Assembly: GCA_021613335.1 (NCBI GenBank)
Contig: JAJTWR010000228.1
Coordinates: forward strand, 968,501 to 1,032,500
Origin: Whitmania pigra
Lineage: Eukaryota > Annelida > Clitellata > Hirudinida > Haemopidae
DNA length: 64,000 nt
Direction: 5' to 3'
Shown: piece by piece, positions 1 to 11,701 of the stretch
Layout of the letters: every line of letters begins with the position of its first letter
Numbering within the stretch: the stretch's first letter is position 1
Made by a program: the position numbers and the translations under genes
The notes under the pieces: generated by a model
What the model saw: only the letters and a program-made list of their open reading frames with translations
What the model was told of the DNA's origin: nothing
The model's database searches: none

Positions 1-1475
1 TTTTCAGGGTTATGTGATTGCAAGGTATGTCAAAGAGCAAGGTGTAGATCTCCGAAACGCAGTCAAACTCTTCGATATCACCAAACTCCAATAACCCAGT
101 CATAAAAAAGAATATGCTCTCAAAGTCTTGCCATTCAGCCTTGAGTTTGTTGGATATTTGGTACCTTAAAAGTTGGACCATCTGTCTCATTGACATGAAA
201 CCGATTGACATTGTCAAGTCTCTTGCAAACTCGGACAATTTTTGTCTGTAGCCTAGAAACTGTTCTTTATCTTTTTTCACCCACTGGCTGTACAAGTTTT
301 CAGGTGGGTATCTGATCTTAGTTGGCAATATTTTGAACAAATTTGGTAACAAGGTTTTAATAAATTTTGCGATTAGACGCGGATAGCTGCCTCGCGAATA
401 ATTGTGTTGTAGAGTCAACCAAAGTCTAACGAGAGATCGCTACAAAGTTCTTCAGTGGGATACTGATGTCTAATGGCTACAGTTTTCAAGACTAGTTCAA
501 GCAGAGCGACTGAGATTGCGAAATGTTCGTTGTCGAGGGTTTCGGAAATTAGCAACTGTTCCATGTTGTTTCCAGCTGCAGAAACGAATACCTTTGTCAG
601 GTTCTGGGCAAGGTCAATGTTGTGCGACTGTTGTTCGAAGAACGACCCAAGTTCTATGACAAGTTGCAGGTATTTCATGACTCTCGAGTTGTTGGGGTTT
701 GGTTTGAGTTTGAAGAATTGAACGAGGGCATCCGCTGCCTCCAGGGAATGTTTCTGCGACTTTAGAAGATCGAATAGTTGGATGAGGAGCGACTCATTTT
801 CTGGCTGAAATGTGCAAATATCCGAATGACACCAGCTTTTGAAGCATTTAAAGGCGGCTATCTTCAACTCCTCTGGCCAGTCTTCAGCAAGAATTTTGTT
901 TATCAGCCCATAAACTATATCAGATGCATTCATGAGCTTATTGGCGACTTGAACTTTCTCAGACAGAGGCAGACGTAATTTCAAAACTCCTCTGGGATAG
1001 TTCTCAGAATTTCCAGTAAAATCTTTTGATAAACACTTTTCTCTTTTGGGTTCTCGCCAGGAGGATTGGCTACAGAAGCCACCAGTTCGCATAAAGCGTT
1101 TGACCACTGCCTTGTCACTGTCTGCAAGATGAAGCAGCCAAGACAAAGACAGACTTTTTTGAATACATTTCCGTGACATTCGTCTAAGTACAGCCTCAAA
1201 AGTTGGAAGAACCTGTCTCGTAAGGATAAAACAAAATCTGCCGGTACCTCTTGCCAATATTTCGAAATCTTCAAGTGTAAAGTAGTGGCCCCGTAAAATT
1301 GAACTTCAGAAGGTTTGTCGGTCTTCAGAAGAACCCAGACAAAAGTCCAGGCAGATGTTGATAGCTGTGCTTTAATAAGGTAATCATTCAATGTCCCGTT
1401 GGTAGGGTCCTTGTTAAACTGTAAGACTGCCTTCTCGACATGATCAGGATTAAATAAAAACTCTTCAGAATCCAT
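1..1475 (-). CDS. IPO13: Importin-13-like nuclear transport receptor, 5' part, with two frame breaks
   Basis: The protein resembles the N-terminal half of importin-13, a beta-karyopherin that carries cargo into and out of the nucleus in a RanGTP-dependent way. The start is at 1475 (MDSEEFLFNPDHVEKAVLQF) and HEAT-like helices follow, with family landmarks such as GATTLHLKISKYW, RTIPEEF and KCFKSW. The gene runs off the window at base 1, so roughly the C-terminal half is missing. About 1.47 kb is uninterrupted by introns, unlike most other genes here. Two breaks are visible: after PEEF (A-run at 983-986) and after LSLDF (A-run at 421-423). At each, homology continues in the next frame as though one T were missing from a T-run on the coding strand. 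No other stop appears. It is either a decaying retrocopy or a real gene with two homopolymer sequence errors. Family assignment is firm; functional status is open. Confidence 0.78.
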
Positions 1476-1489
1476 GGATGGTTTTAAAA

Positions 1490-2040
1490 GGAGACAATTG
1501 ATTTTGTAAATAAAACAAATAAACAGCTAATTAGTAAATTTGAGTGAAACCGTGACTGATTGGATGCCCAGGATAATAGTTGTAAATTGTTCAAGTTAAT
1601 TGGAACTCGATATTGCTTGGAAACTGATTTTAGAAGCTTTTGTTATGTTTGATATTATATTGTCGGATGTTTAAGTATTGGTTTTTATGATACGCCTTGG
1701 CTCTTTTTCGAATGAAAAGATCGTAAATAAAAAAAAATTTAATTTAATTTTGTTAATTTTTGACTAATTTTATGAAAAATTTATTTCGTTTTAAGGTTAA
1801 CCGCATTTATCTTATATGTTAATTTATGGTATAATTTTGCTTTTGGATGTACAATTTTAATTACATTTTTAACTGCTTGCTGAATTAATGGCATTTATTT
1901 GTTTTATCTTAGTAATGATTATCGAATTCCAGATACTCATCTGTTCCAATGATTTTGACGACGATAGGGTTGTGGAGGAGGAGTCTTCAGTGAAAAAGAA
2001 AGATAAGGATAAAAAATTTAATTGGATGCATGGATATAAA
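1490..2040. other. Intergenic, upstream of the importin-like gene
   Basis: AT-rich DNA. A plus-strand reading frame starts at 1888 with a hydrophobic, signal-peptide-like start (MAFICFILVMIIEF) and then an acidic/lysine-rich stretch (VKKKDKDKKFNW). It runs directly into the foldback element at 2051, which supplies its last ~45 codons. It could be a first exon, but I see no donor or partner exon to support it. Confidence 0.3.
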
Positions 2041-2050
2041 CTGTTCTACT

Positions 2051-2228
2051 ATTGGTTGGGTGACCAGACTGTTGCTCAAATGGCAATAGCTCACACAGCG
2101 GTTGCTCGCATGACATTTGCGCATATAGACTGTTGCTATGTGCGCAATAATCTATGTGAGCAACAGTCTATATGCGTAACTGTCATGTGAGCAACTGCCA
2201 TGTGAGCAAAAGTCAGGGAACCAATTGG
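2051..2228. mobile_element. Foldback (MITE-like) element, copy 1, built of ~16-bp units
   Basis: The ends are imperfect inverted repeats (attggtt...ttgctcaaatggcaa at the left; ttgctcacatggc... read inward from the right end, which closes with agtcagggaaccaattgg). The interior is an array of 15-16 bp units of the type gtgagcaacagtctat. Units in the left half point one way and those in the right half the other, switching near 2140. A second, longer copy lies at 54323-54796. No coding capacity is visible, so any movement would depend on an enzyme encoded elsewhere. Confidence 0.7.
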
Positions 2229-2735
2229 TTGTTATCCTAATCTCTTGATCAGTTTCATTGGTATTAATTTGACCAATGGAATTTGTTTTACAGTGTGCAG
2301 GCCTTTCAAAAATGTAAGGAAGAGAAGATTTAGGAAGATAATCCCTAAAAAAGTTGGTTGTTGTTTACAATGAATCCTTTACTTTTTATTAAATAATGTC
2401 ATCAGACTGTGGCATACATGGCCAATTGCTCACAATTGAACACAAATATCAAATTAAAAAGAAATGGGTATGGGACACGTGTCCCTGGCAGAGGAACCAC
2501 TTAATTAGTTAATACTTAACCAATTAATACCTAAATAATTGATATATAATTAATTAATATCTTAATAATTAATACATAAATAATTAATACTTAAACAATG
2601 AATACATAAATAATTAATACCTAAACAATTAACACTTAAATGAAAACAACAGAATTCTTTATCTTTGTTCATTATCAAGAACTAATCAAACACAAATAAT
2701 AGGCTTGCACATTAACAATTAAGTAACTGAGTAAG
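2229..2735. repeat. AT-rich spacer with degenerate TAATTAATA repeats
   Basis: From about 2500 to 2640 the sequence repeats variants of ttaatacttaaataa with a period of about 14-18 bp. I see no gene in the rest. Confidence 0.4.
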
Positions 2736-2913
2736 CAACTTCATTTACATAGCGCCATATGCATAGCGTCAGAGGCGCTTCTTGCAACCATTTATATAGC
2801 GCTCCTTCCCAAGGGCGCTGGTGGCAGCGCAGGCTGGGTCTCGAACACGACATATTACTTCTGTTGCCATTACCGACGTATGCAGGCACGTAACCCATTC
2901 GGCTAACCTGCAC
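2736..2913 (-). mobile_element. tRNA-derived SINE, copy 1
   Basis: Read on the minus strand, the element begins with a tRNA-like head: an A-box-like ttagccgaatgggtta and a B-box-like gttcgagaccc about 50 bp further on. A conserved body and tail follow, containing gcgccctt(g)ggaaggagcgctata and gaagcgcctctgacgctatg. The same order occurs at 6478-6624 (-) and 52458-52613 (+). The boxes match RNA polymerase III internal promoters, as expected of a SINE. Cloverleaf folding is lost, so it is not a tRNA gene. Confidence 0.75.
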
Positions 2914-4430
2914 AACAATTAATGCGTCTTTGAATTAAAAGAAGTTGATTTGATTTGTTGTATTAAAAGATATTCGTCTAATAAAAATGTCTTAATCAAA
3001 TGTTATTGTGTATATGTATTATGTGTATATCGTAGATATTGATTGTACGTATATTATACATATTGACATTTATTGTCGACGTTTCAAAATAAGTCCTTCA
3101 AAATGTTGTTCTTTTTTTATGAAAGTCCAATCCGAAATACTTTTATGGCATCTTTTTAAGCAGTTTTGTTATAGTGGAATAATAATTAAGTTTATTATTA
3201 TATAATTAGTTATATATAATATTCAGTATATTTTATTGTTACCTTAAGTAGCAATGTATTAGGTTAAAGATCGCTCTCCGATTGCTCTCACTAATCTCTC
3301 ATTCCATTCCAATCCATCTCCCAGTTAGTCTCTCATACTCTAGTTGCTTTTAGTTGTAGCAATAAACGAACATAGTGGTAAAGATACAACAAGTTTCCTA
3401 ATTTTTTACATTCATAAATGAAGTTTTTGTAAATGAATTATTACTTATTATTAATAATGTTATATATTATTATAATTATACATTTTATACTATATTAATA
3501 AATATATATTAAAATAATTAGATTACATATTATATATTGTAATTATATTAATTTAATATTATTTTCATTATAACTATTGTTCCAGCATCTTTAATTATGA
3601 AATATCATTTCAAATGCCTCCATCATGTCTGAGAAATAAAGCTGAGATTAAAGAGATTCTTCCAGAGAAGACTCACAAGAAATTCTGAGAAGGAATTTTT
3701 AATTCAATTAAAAAATTTGTCATGGTTGGGTCTCTGAGATGACCAGACATGTCTCCTAGATTTGTTATTAATAGGATGATTTGTAGCTTGCGAGTGCATT
3801 TCATTAGATATCGATTACTTGTTTAAGCTAGTCAATGTTATTCTTGAGCTCGAGGTATAGGTAATTTAAAATAATGATTATTGTTTTTAGGACAACTCGT
3901 TTAATCAACTGGTAGTTGTGTATTGACCTTTTTTCGTGAATTTCGATTGGCTGATATTATCGTAGAATTTGTTAGGATTGGCTGATATTTTAATAGATTT
4001 TGTTAGAATTGCTAATCAAATCCAACTTGTATAAATATGAGCTCGATGACTGCTGTTTTTATTATTATTAAGATGGTTTTGATGACTGGTTTATTTTTTT
4101 TCCTTTTTTTATTACTGAAACACAAAACCAGTACAAGTTGGAACCAAAAGGAAAACATATATAAAGGAAAGACATAAGGGAAAAAACTCCCGCTAACAGA
4201 CGTCCTATTGCCATTGACGAATAATGTTGCGTTTCAATGTCCCAATAACGTAAGAAATAATAAGTAATATCGAGTAATGTACATGATTATTTAGAGTTTA
4301 TGACGGTTTCCTGCAGTTTTTAGTCCAAGATTTTAGCTTGTAAATAAAGCTTTAGTTCCAATTCCTTGTTTCTGGTAAAGAACTGGGTATTGGTGGTAGC
4401 AGCGGTACTACTTGTTACGGGCTTCGAGTG
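2914..4430. other. Intergenic AT-rich DNA, possible LTR remnant
   Basis: Very AT-rich, with no reading frame I can support. At 4020-4400 a TATA-like tataaat, a polyadenylation-like aataaa (about 4344) and a primer-binding-site-like tggtggtagcagcggta occur in the order expected across the end of an LTR. I found no second LTR copy in the window, so this remains a suggestion. Confidence 0.3.
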
Positions 4431-4445
4431 ACATACATTTTCGAA

Positions 4446-4790
4446 TCTTCAAATAACGAAAGTCAGTTGCTTAATTACCCCTGTTTTTGAGAAGTTCACT
4501 GTATCCAACTTTATCTCAATCTCTTGGAATCTCCTTGGCAGTTCTGGTATGTTCCGTATTGTTTCCTTAGTAAAAACTGAACTGAAGTAGCTATTTAATA
4601 TATTGGCTGTTTTCTCTGCTGAATCAACTGTTTGCCCCTCACTATTTTGTAATGGTCCAATTTTGTCCCTTACTTTTTGTCTAATATCCCTACTTAAATG
4701 GTTCATTTCTAATTTTACCTCCTCTTCAGCTTTTCTAGCTTCATGTTGCCTGGTTGGCCCTTCACTCTGAAAATCTAGTCCCCCGACAGA
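4446..4790 (-). mobile_element. Fragment of a non-LTR retrotransposon (LINE) polyprotein
   Basis: The minus-strand frame contains an acidic/basic stretch (QHEARKAEEEVKLEMNHL) and then DKIGPLQNSEGQTVDSAEKT followed by LNSYFSSVFTKE. This 'IGPL...G...ILNSYFSSVF' block is the conserved linker between the endonuclease and reverse transcriptase of CR1/jockey-like LINEs. Both flanking domains are absent, so this is a dead 5'-truncated, 3'-broken fragment. I cannot name the family from the linker alone. Confidence 0.7.
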
Positions 4791-6140
4791 TCTTCAGCTT
4801 AACAAAATGTTTGTAAAGGTTTCTAGCTCGAGTGTTCAGACTTGCCAGTAGGAATCGACCGGGGACTGCGGCCCCGAATCCGGCAAATGATAGCCGGGGT
4901 TTAGCCGGAAAATGTCGTAAATCGTGTATAAGAAATTTAAGTGTGAACGTCTATTCCATATCTGAATCCAAGTTATCATAAAGTCTCTCATTGGTGGAAT
5001 AAAATTGCTAGGTTTTAGTTATAGAAGCTCCTGCGATTTGAACTCCTAATGGCATAAAAACGGAAGTATTAATAACTCATAACGACGCCTGGTACTAATA
5101 ATTCACAATACTCGTCATAATAAATACAATCGTCCGATACTTATGGAATGACCCACTGCTCTCAAAACAATTATAGTTAGGAAACAGTAATGTTTCCACA
5201 TTCTTTGGCAAAAGTCTCAACGTCTCTTTTTGAATGTTATGTAGAACTCCTTTCACTATCACTTGGGCTGGCAGGTGAGCCCTCCATTCAAGTTTTTCAC
5301 AAATGTACATTATTTTAAAGAATATAAAAATATAGCACGATTATCTATTATACATGTACATTTGTGAAAAACTTCTAGTCATGTCAAAATTTAAAAATTT
5401 AGTAGAGACACCTCGCGACATATCGGTAAACCTTTAATTAAATATATATTTACTTTTAATCATTATAGGCGGAGCTAATTTTGTTCATGGGGTGGAGCTA
5501 TGTCTCTTATTTTTCATCTCATTAAGGCTGTGTGCAGCTCGGACGGTTTTACCGCCTCTTCCAACGTGTTGATGAAATTATAATTGTTAAGCAAAAAACT
5601 GTGAATATCGTAATGAATTATCATGTAATATCATGCTCCCTATAGTCGACTCCATAAAAAATAATACTTCCTATAATTTAAGGAGTTACAAAGCAAAAAG
5701 CATTAAGAAAAAACTATAAATTTGATAAAAAGGATACAAGTCAGCAAAAAATCCTTGAGATTAACGGGCGTGTCTTGTTTAACAGGGTGCATATCCAAAT
5801 ATCCAAAATAAGCACGTTCTAGTTGATTCATAAAAAATGTAAAGTCTTTAGTTTTTGGGAGATTATCTAAAAATGTAATTTTTATGTAATTATAATCCGA
5901 GTGTTTCATTTAAGTTGTAAAACAGAAACGGGTAAATGTTCGAATACTTCTAAAATCAAAACTGTTTTATAGTTCAGAACTAAAGAAAATGTTTTGTTTT
6001 ATCGCTTGTAAAACTTTAGATGAAATGTAATTTATTGACAATAAAAAAAGCCAAGGTTGTTTTTATAGAAATTTAAAAACTTTTTAATAAAAATAAATTC
6101 TCACCAGATAAATGGAAGCCGATCTGCTTCGTACTTCTAC
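4791..6140. other. Intergenic; two unassigned minus-strand open frames
   Basis: Open frames lie at 5095-5310 (contains EWRAHLPAQVIVKGVLH) and 5703-5909 (contains LERAYFGYLDMHPVKQD). Their composition is protein-like, but I recognise no family and could not connect them by splice sites. They may be exons of an unrecognised gene or chance frames. Confidence 0.25.
5291..5373. repeat. Perfect 20-bp inverted repeat (hairpin)
   Basis: agtttttcacaaatgtacat at 5291-5310 is exactly complementary to 5354-5373, with a 43-bp AT-rich loop. The arms overlap the start of the 5095-5310 open frame. It may be the remnant of a small foldback element. Confidence 0.75.
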
Positions 6141-6147
6141 AAAATAA

Positions 6148-6242
6148 TTAATAATAATAATAATAATGATGATGATGATGATAATAATAATAATAATGAT
6201 GATGATGATGATAATAATAATAATATAATAATAATAATAATA
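6148..6242. repeat. AAT/GAT microsatellite
   Basis: Interleaved (aat)n and (gat)n trinucleotide runs with clean switches between the two motifs. Confidence 0.9.
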
Positions 6243-6477
6243 ACCATTAATTATCCTATCTGATCATTGACACCCAATAGCTCATTGATAATTATTCCTA
6301 GAATCATGCACAACAACCAACCCAAAAGTTTTTTCCACAAGTGTCCCTTGTTCCTTTCAAGAACACCTGGGTCTCCCAACCTCATATGTTGGCAGTTTCA
6401 TCCGCTTTCGTGCCCTCTCCTCTTCGAACCGACCACTGAGTCGCGACTGGAAAAGCACCTCCACCTCCTCGGGGTAC

Positions 6478-6624
6478 CTGGACATAGCGTCAGAGGCGCT
6501 TCTTGTAAACATTTGTATAGCGCTCCTTCCTAAGGGCGCTGGCGGGAATGCAGGCTGGGTTTCGAACGCGACACAATACGACCGCCGTTTGCAGGCATGT
6601 AACCCATTCGGCTAACCTGCATGC
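6478..6624 (-). mobile_element. tRNA-derived SINE, copy 2
   Basis: Same head-body-tail order as the copy at 2736-2913: ttagccgaatgggtta, a B-box-like gttcgaaaccc, then agcgcccttaggaaggagcg and gaagcgcctctgacgctatg, all on the minus strand. Internal differences between the copies show independent ageing. Confidence 0.75.
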
Positions 6625-7274
6625 CAAGTAACGACTCTATTTTACGCATATGTTACATAGACACAGAATAAGGGTTTTTGGGTTTCTAATAAGAAATTTT
6701 CTAAATTCCTAGGTAAGACTCTGATGAAACGTGCTTATTAATTTGGATATTAACGAGCACCAATCCATTCATAGATAAATATATGAAAATTCGTTACGAT
6801 TTCCAGAGTAAGTGATCAAAGCTACGTTTCAAAGGGATCTACCTACGTAGCACAAAATTCATATGTTGTGCAATTAAAAGTTGACGCCCGAGATTTTGAA
6901 CAATTGTTTAATCAATCATTGAATGGAACTAAATCAAATGATATTTTCTGAATTGTTCAGTCAATGGAAAAGAAAATAAGTTATTTCCTGAATAGTTTAT
7001 TTGTGTGCACTGAGCTCTGTCAATCATGGTATTATGAGTCTTAGAAGTGCGATGGTATTTGTTTTTGTTGGTCGATTTTCCCAAGATTATTTGTTTGCGA
7101 CAATCGCCGTTGAAAGGATTTTGTTTGGTTAATTAGTGATAATAAGCAACTGAACCCAGTTCAAGATATTCAACATAAAAATAAGGATTTGAGATTATTT
7201 ATAAATCGGACTCGCCAAAGATTTGCCATTTTGTCGGGTTCAACAGAAATCGCAAGGCAATTTCGAAACTTGAA

Positions 7275-7970
7275 ATGGGAAAGAATTCGAGTAAATTGGA
7301 ACCTCAAACGATCCAGGATCTCAGAGCCACGACGGATTTCACGAACGAAGAGATACACAAATGGTACAAAGTTTTCATGAAAGAAATTCCAAGCGGAAAA
7401 GTGACTCTGCACGAATTCCAAAACATTTATTCTCAGATATTTCCGATGGGCGATTCCAGCATATTTTCCGGTCAAGCTTTTAAAGTTCTCGATGCCAACC
7501 ATGACGGGACGATAGATTTTAGGGAATTTCTGTGCGCTCTGAATTTGAGTAGAGAAGGTCACAGCGACGAAAAGTTAAAATGGGCTTTCAAGATGTACGA
7601 CGCCGACGGAGATGGATTTATTTCCAAAACCGAGATGAATGAAATGTCAGAGGTACGTTTTGAAACTATTAGCAAACTGGGTCAATTTGGATAAACTATT
7701 TAAATAACTTTGAATTTGGGTAAACTATTTAAATAACTTTGACATTAGTTTAGATATCACAAACGTGATTGAACATCTTAACAGGCTTTACACAAAATGG
7801 TGACGCCAAAATCTCTTTACGAGGAAAAGCATCAAAAAAAGGCTGAGGATATTTTCAAAATGTTGGATACTAACAATGACGGAAAAATAAGTTTCGAGGA
7901 ATTTATCGAAGGAGCCCAAAAAAGCCCTTGGATAAAGAATGTGATATCTTTTATAGGGGCCACATTGTAA
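7275..7970 (+). CDS. Neuronal calcium sensor protein (neurocalcin/hippocalcin/VILIP-like)
   Basis: Two coding exons, 7275-7652 and 7785-7970, separated by a GT-AG intron in phase 0, give 187 aa, the usual length of the family. The protein starts MGKNSSKL, an N-myristoylation signal. EF1 is degenerate, with IPSG where the family has CPSG. EF2 (DANHDGTIDFRE), EF3 (DADGDGFISKTE) and EF4 (DTNNDGKISFEE) have intact calcium-binding positions. These proteins switch between cytosol and membrane with calcium by exposing the myristoyl group, and regulate receptors, cyclases and trafficking in neurons. The alternative is another member of the NCS family such as recoverin-like; three working EF-hands favour the neurocalcin/hippocalcin branch. 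A strand-opposite frame covers the same exon but is a shadow. Confidence 0.93.
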
Positions 7971-9319
7971 TTAAATAATTGCATTGGATTTTAATTATTT
8001 CTCACTCTTTAAAATTTTAGACGTGCAAGGTATCAAAAATATACCTTGCGAAATATTAACAGAAGGTGGTACTTTTGAGGTTGCATTTTCATTGTAGCAG
8101 TTTGTTAGAAGCACTTTTAAGCGTACTCCTGCTTGGTTGACAAAAGGACTTATTTGTGTAGAATTAAAACATTCTTATACCTTCAAAATATTGAAGAAAT
8201 ATTTTATCTTGCCTTTACTCTCGGAAGTGCCAAGTATTTTAGCTGAATTCATTAAAAGCCACTTAGGGTCCAATCTCTGTTTTGACAGAGCACTTATACT
8301 TCTAATTGGATTATTTATTCATTTAAATTTCTTTCGATTTGATGGGCGCACGCATCGAACCCATTCTTGAGAAAGCCTTTTGTTTGTATCGTAGCCAGAC
8401 GAGCCGAACACATGCCACGTAAGGCTTTTATCAGTTTTGTTATTACTAAAATAAACGAAATTATAAATGAAATTGCTTTTTTCCTTTTGTGAAGCAATAA
8501 CGATTTGAAGATATCTTCATCTGTCTAGCAATTTATATTTGGAAAAGTGAACTTTAATTCAAAAATGTGTCTGGAATTTTCATGACAAAATAATCCTAAG
8601 TGGCAAATATTAATATATTACCAATTAGGTGAAATGCTCAATTAAATGTTCAACGAGGGAATTTGTTGTTAAGAATAAGAAAAGAAATCTGGATTGAAAA
8701 TGAATGATCACACGGAATGTAAGAATGGGTTACTATTTTAGAAAAGGCAAATGTCTCGAAAAAAGTAAAACATGATGGTGGACGGCAAACCCAAATAAAC
8801 AAGAATCCAACAAATTTTTAAGCCGCAATTAGACGAAGATTTAGTGGTAATTTTCTCACAGGAGCGAGATTCTAAGAACTTGCGCATGAATGTTATCCTA
8901 CTGTCCACTTGTTTTAACAATTGAATATTTTGTCGATTGCAAACACCATTTGCTTTTGAAATATTACTGAATAGTCACAAAAATATCTTCATTGGAAGCA
9001 GAATTCTTATGAACCAAACAATGCAGCTTCAGATGAACATTGGTAACACACGAATATATCTATAGGTACATCAAACATTGTCACATCAAACATTTAGAAA
9101 ATACTTGAGATGCCAGGAGAACAGCTGAAGATGGTGCTTCGCCAAGTATATTTATTAAGATGTAAATAAAATTATCGGCAAAAAATATTAATTATAATTT
9201 CGTAATTGCATGTCAAAATATCCTCATTATAAACAAGCATGCTTGAGTTTCACAATGAAATGTTGAACAAGTTTCGATGATCAACAACCTTACGAATGTT
9301 TGGTGAACATGGATTGAAT
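7971..9319. other. Downstream and intergenic sequence
   Basis: The first part is probably the 3' UTR of the calcium sensor gene. The rest is AT-rich. I see no supported gene; the short open frames have no family features. Confidence 0.4.
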
Positions 9320-9463
9320 CATTGCTGGTGGGATTGAAATCAGTGTTGACTGGATTGAAATCAATGCTGATTGGATTGAAATCAATGCTGATTGGATTGA
9401 AATCAATGCTGATTGGATTGAAATCAATGCTGATTGGATTGAAATCAATGCTGATTGGATTAA
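9320..9463. repeat. 21-bp tandem repeat, about 7 copies
   Basis: Unit aatgctgattggattgaaatc. The central five copies are identical and the two first and the last are diverged. Because 21 is a multiple of three it stays open as a periodic peptide (MLIGLKS), which is a by-product rather than a gene. Confidence 0.92.
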
Positions 9464-10182
9464 AAATGTCTACAATAAGTACAAACGATGTTTGCCAGAT
9501 AAAAAGCAGATTGTACTTAGAGCATGTGAAAAATAAAAGGATTTTTACACGATTTTTATAAGCACAATCAGCAAGCAGAACGATTCAAAGTTTCAGAAAA
9601 TCTTTGAAAGCCTTTGAAACAAACGAATGACAAACGTTTTAGATGAAATGAGATCCAATTAAGTCATCAATTAAGACACCTCGTGTAGCAGACGAAGACT
9701 GAATAATTTTAAATTAATAATTTAAATTAATTTTAAATAAAAATTTAAATGAATAATTTAAATGAAACTGACATCAACTAAAAATTACCAACCTTCAACT
9801 CAGTTGATTAAGCAATAAGGAGAGAGGATTTGAAAAATGAAAACGTAAACCTTTGTTACTCAGAATTTGGAGTCAATTTTGAAGTGTCAAATTCGAAAAG
9901 TATAAAATTTTCTTACAATAAACGAAATTTTTAAATTATTTTTTAATGAAGTCCAATTTATAAAATCTCACTATATTCACTTTTTACTAGATAAATTCTG
10001 ATAAAAACATTTTTTGATGACATGAAGAATCTCGCATCAGCACAAAAGCACAGATTGCGTGCTCTTTTTCAATCAATCTGACATAATTTTTTAAAAACAG
10101 TCGAACAATCTTCGATAAATGTAATTATCACATAATTTCAGACGCATAAAAACATTAAAAAAAAATAATTCAAAAAATATCT
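9464..10182. other. AT-rich intergenic / 3' flank of the claudin-like gene
   Basis: Contains palindromic aatttaaatt-type stretches at about 9700-9770. No gene seen. Confidence 0.4.
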
Positions 10183-10463
10183 TCACACTCTGACGTCATC
10201 GTCGTCGTCGTCGTCATCGTAACCGCAGAGTTTCTTGAGCGAACCGACGATATCGTCGATGCACATACAGATGGCAGCAGCAAGAAACAAAATGGACGAA
10301 AAACAGCCAAGGCCAAAAGCGTAGCTGAGGAAATATGGCGACATTTTGTACACAACATGCATTCCCACCCCGTACAAGATGTGGCTCAGGGCTGTGGCCA
10401 GACCTTTAGAAGAAGAAATGAAACAAATTTATTATTATTATTAGGATTATTATTATTATTAGG

Positions 10464-10555
<92 letters not shown>

Positions 10556-10610
10556 GATTATTATTATTAGGATTATTATTATTATTAGGATTATTATTAT
10601 TATTATTAGG

Positions 10611-10644
<34 letters not shown>

Positions 10645-10661
10645 GGATTATTATTATTAGG

Positions 10662-10725
<64 letters not shown>

Positions 10726-10772
10726 GGATTATTATTATTATTATGATTATTATTATTATTATTATTATTATG

Positions 10773-10829
<57 letters not shown>

Positions 10830-11701
10830 TATTATTATTATTATATTATTATTATTATTATTATTCTTATTATTATTATTATTATATTATTATATTATTA
10901 TTATATTATTATATTATTATTATTATTATTATTATTATACACTTTTCTACTTGGTTGTGAAATGTAGAAATGTGGAAAAGAAAATAATCAAAGCCTGCAC
11001 AATTCACAACATAAATGCTCCTCCTAAAGTAAAAAACATACATCTAAGGATGCTTAGAAGGCTTATCACCCAGCCCATCTGATCAGCCATCTAATCCTTT
11101 CAATCTCAGCAACCCATCTTACCACAAATGAAGTTGATTTCCCCAGCAGAATTGAAGTAATAAATCTTCTTTCCCAGAGTCGATGAACAGAGTCCGAAAA
11201 ATGACAGAACGTTGGACAAAGTGCCAAAGAACAGAGCAGTCACCAGTAGGCCTATTACTGTGGTCATCCACACTTGAAGGAAATGATTATCATTTATAAT
11301 ATAATTTGAACTATCAATAGACCTATTCAATTTATTAATCAGATTATTAATTAATAACTTAAATTTTTAATTAAATCATTTACTGAATTAATAGTATGTA
11401 AATGGATATGAAAACATGGATTATTTTTTTAAATAAAAATAAGAATAAATATTCTTAATTGTGACTTTTAACTAATTATGAACTAATAGTTAATTTTTCT
11501 TCAAAAAACTAAATAGGAAAAAGGTCCAAAAAATTTGCCCAATAGGGCCTTAAAAAGGCGGCCCCAGAAAATTTGGCAGCCACAAACCAGGTTGCAATTG
11601 GACTGATTTTAATGTCAGACTTACAAGGTCGTTTGGTTTCACAGCTCTCTTCCAGGTCTGTTTCTGTTTCGTTGTAATGACACATGCTCCAAATTCCAAT
11701 C
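10183..11701 (-). CDS. Claudin/PMP22-superfamily four-span membrane protein, 3' exons
   Basis: Three exons fit together in phase: 11625-11701, 11123-11272 and 10183-10403. The first carries GIWSMCHYNETETDLEESC, the G-x-W-x2-C...C signature of the first extracellular loop in claudin/PMP22/EMP proteins, plus one N-glycosylation site (NET). The second gives membrane span 2 (VIGLLVTALFFGTL). The second-third junction forms span 3 (ICGLATALSHILYGVGM). The third gives span 4 (FGLGCFSSILFLAAAICMC). The cytoplasmic tail is short and acidic and ends VRV. Such proteins act at cell junctions or in membrane organisation. The first exon with span 1 is upstream and not certain (see 12278-12511). The orthologous subfamily cannot be named. 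Confidence 0.8.
10433..10940. repeat. (ATT)n microsatellite in the last intron of the claudin-like gene
   Basis: About 500 bp of ATT units with scattered agg, atg and tat interruptions. The long Leu-, Ile- or Tyr-only reading frames across it are artefacts of the repeat. Confidence 0.97.

Noticed and set aside
983..986. Programmed ribosomal frameshift in the importin-like gene
   Set aside because: A T-run and stop are present, but there is no downstream structure or conservation known for this family, and the second break has the same character, pointing to deletion or error.
4020..4400. Second LTR retrotransposon
   Set aside because: TATA, polyadenylation and primer-binding-like motifs are in plausible order, but there is no partner LTR, target duplication or defined left end.
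10357..10967. Long poly-Leu, poly-Ile and poly-Tyr reading frames
   Set aside because: They only translate the ATT microsatellite; the same applies to frames at 27295-27819, 56926-57360, 59414-59933 and 61401-62408.
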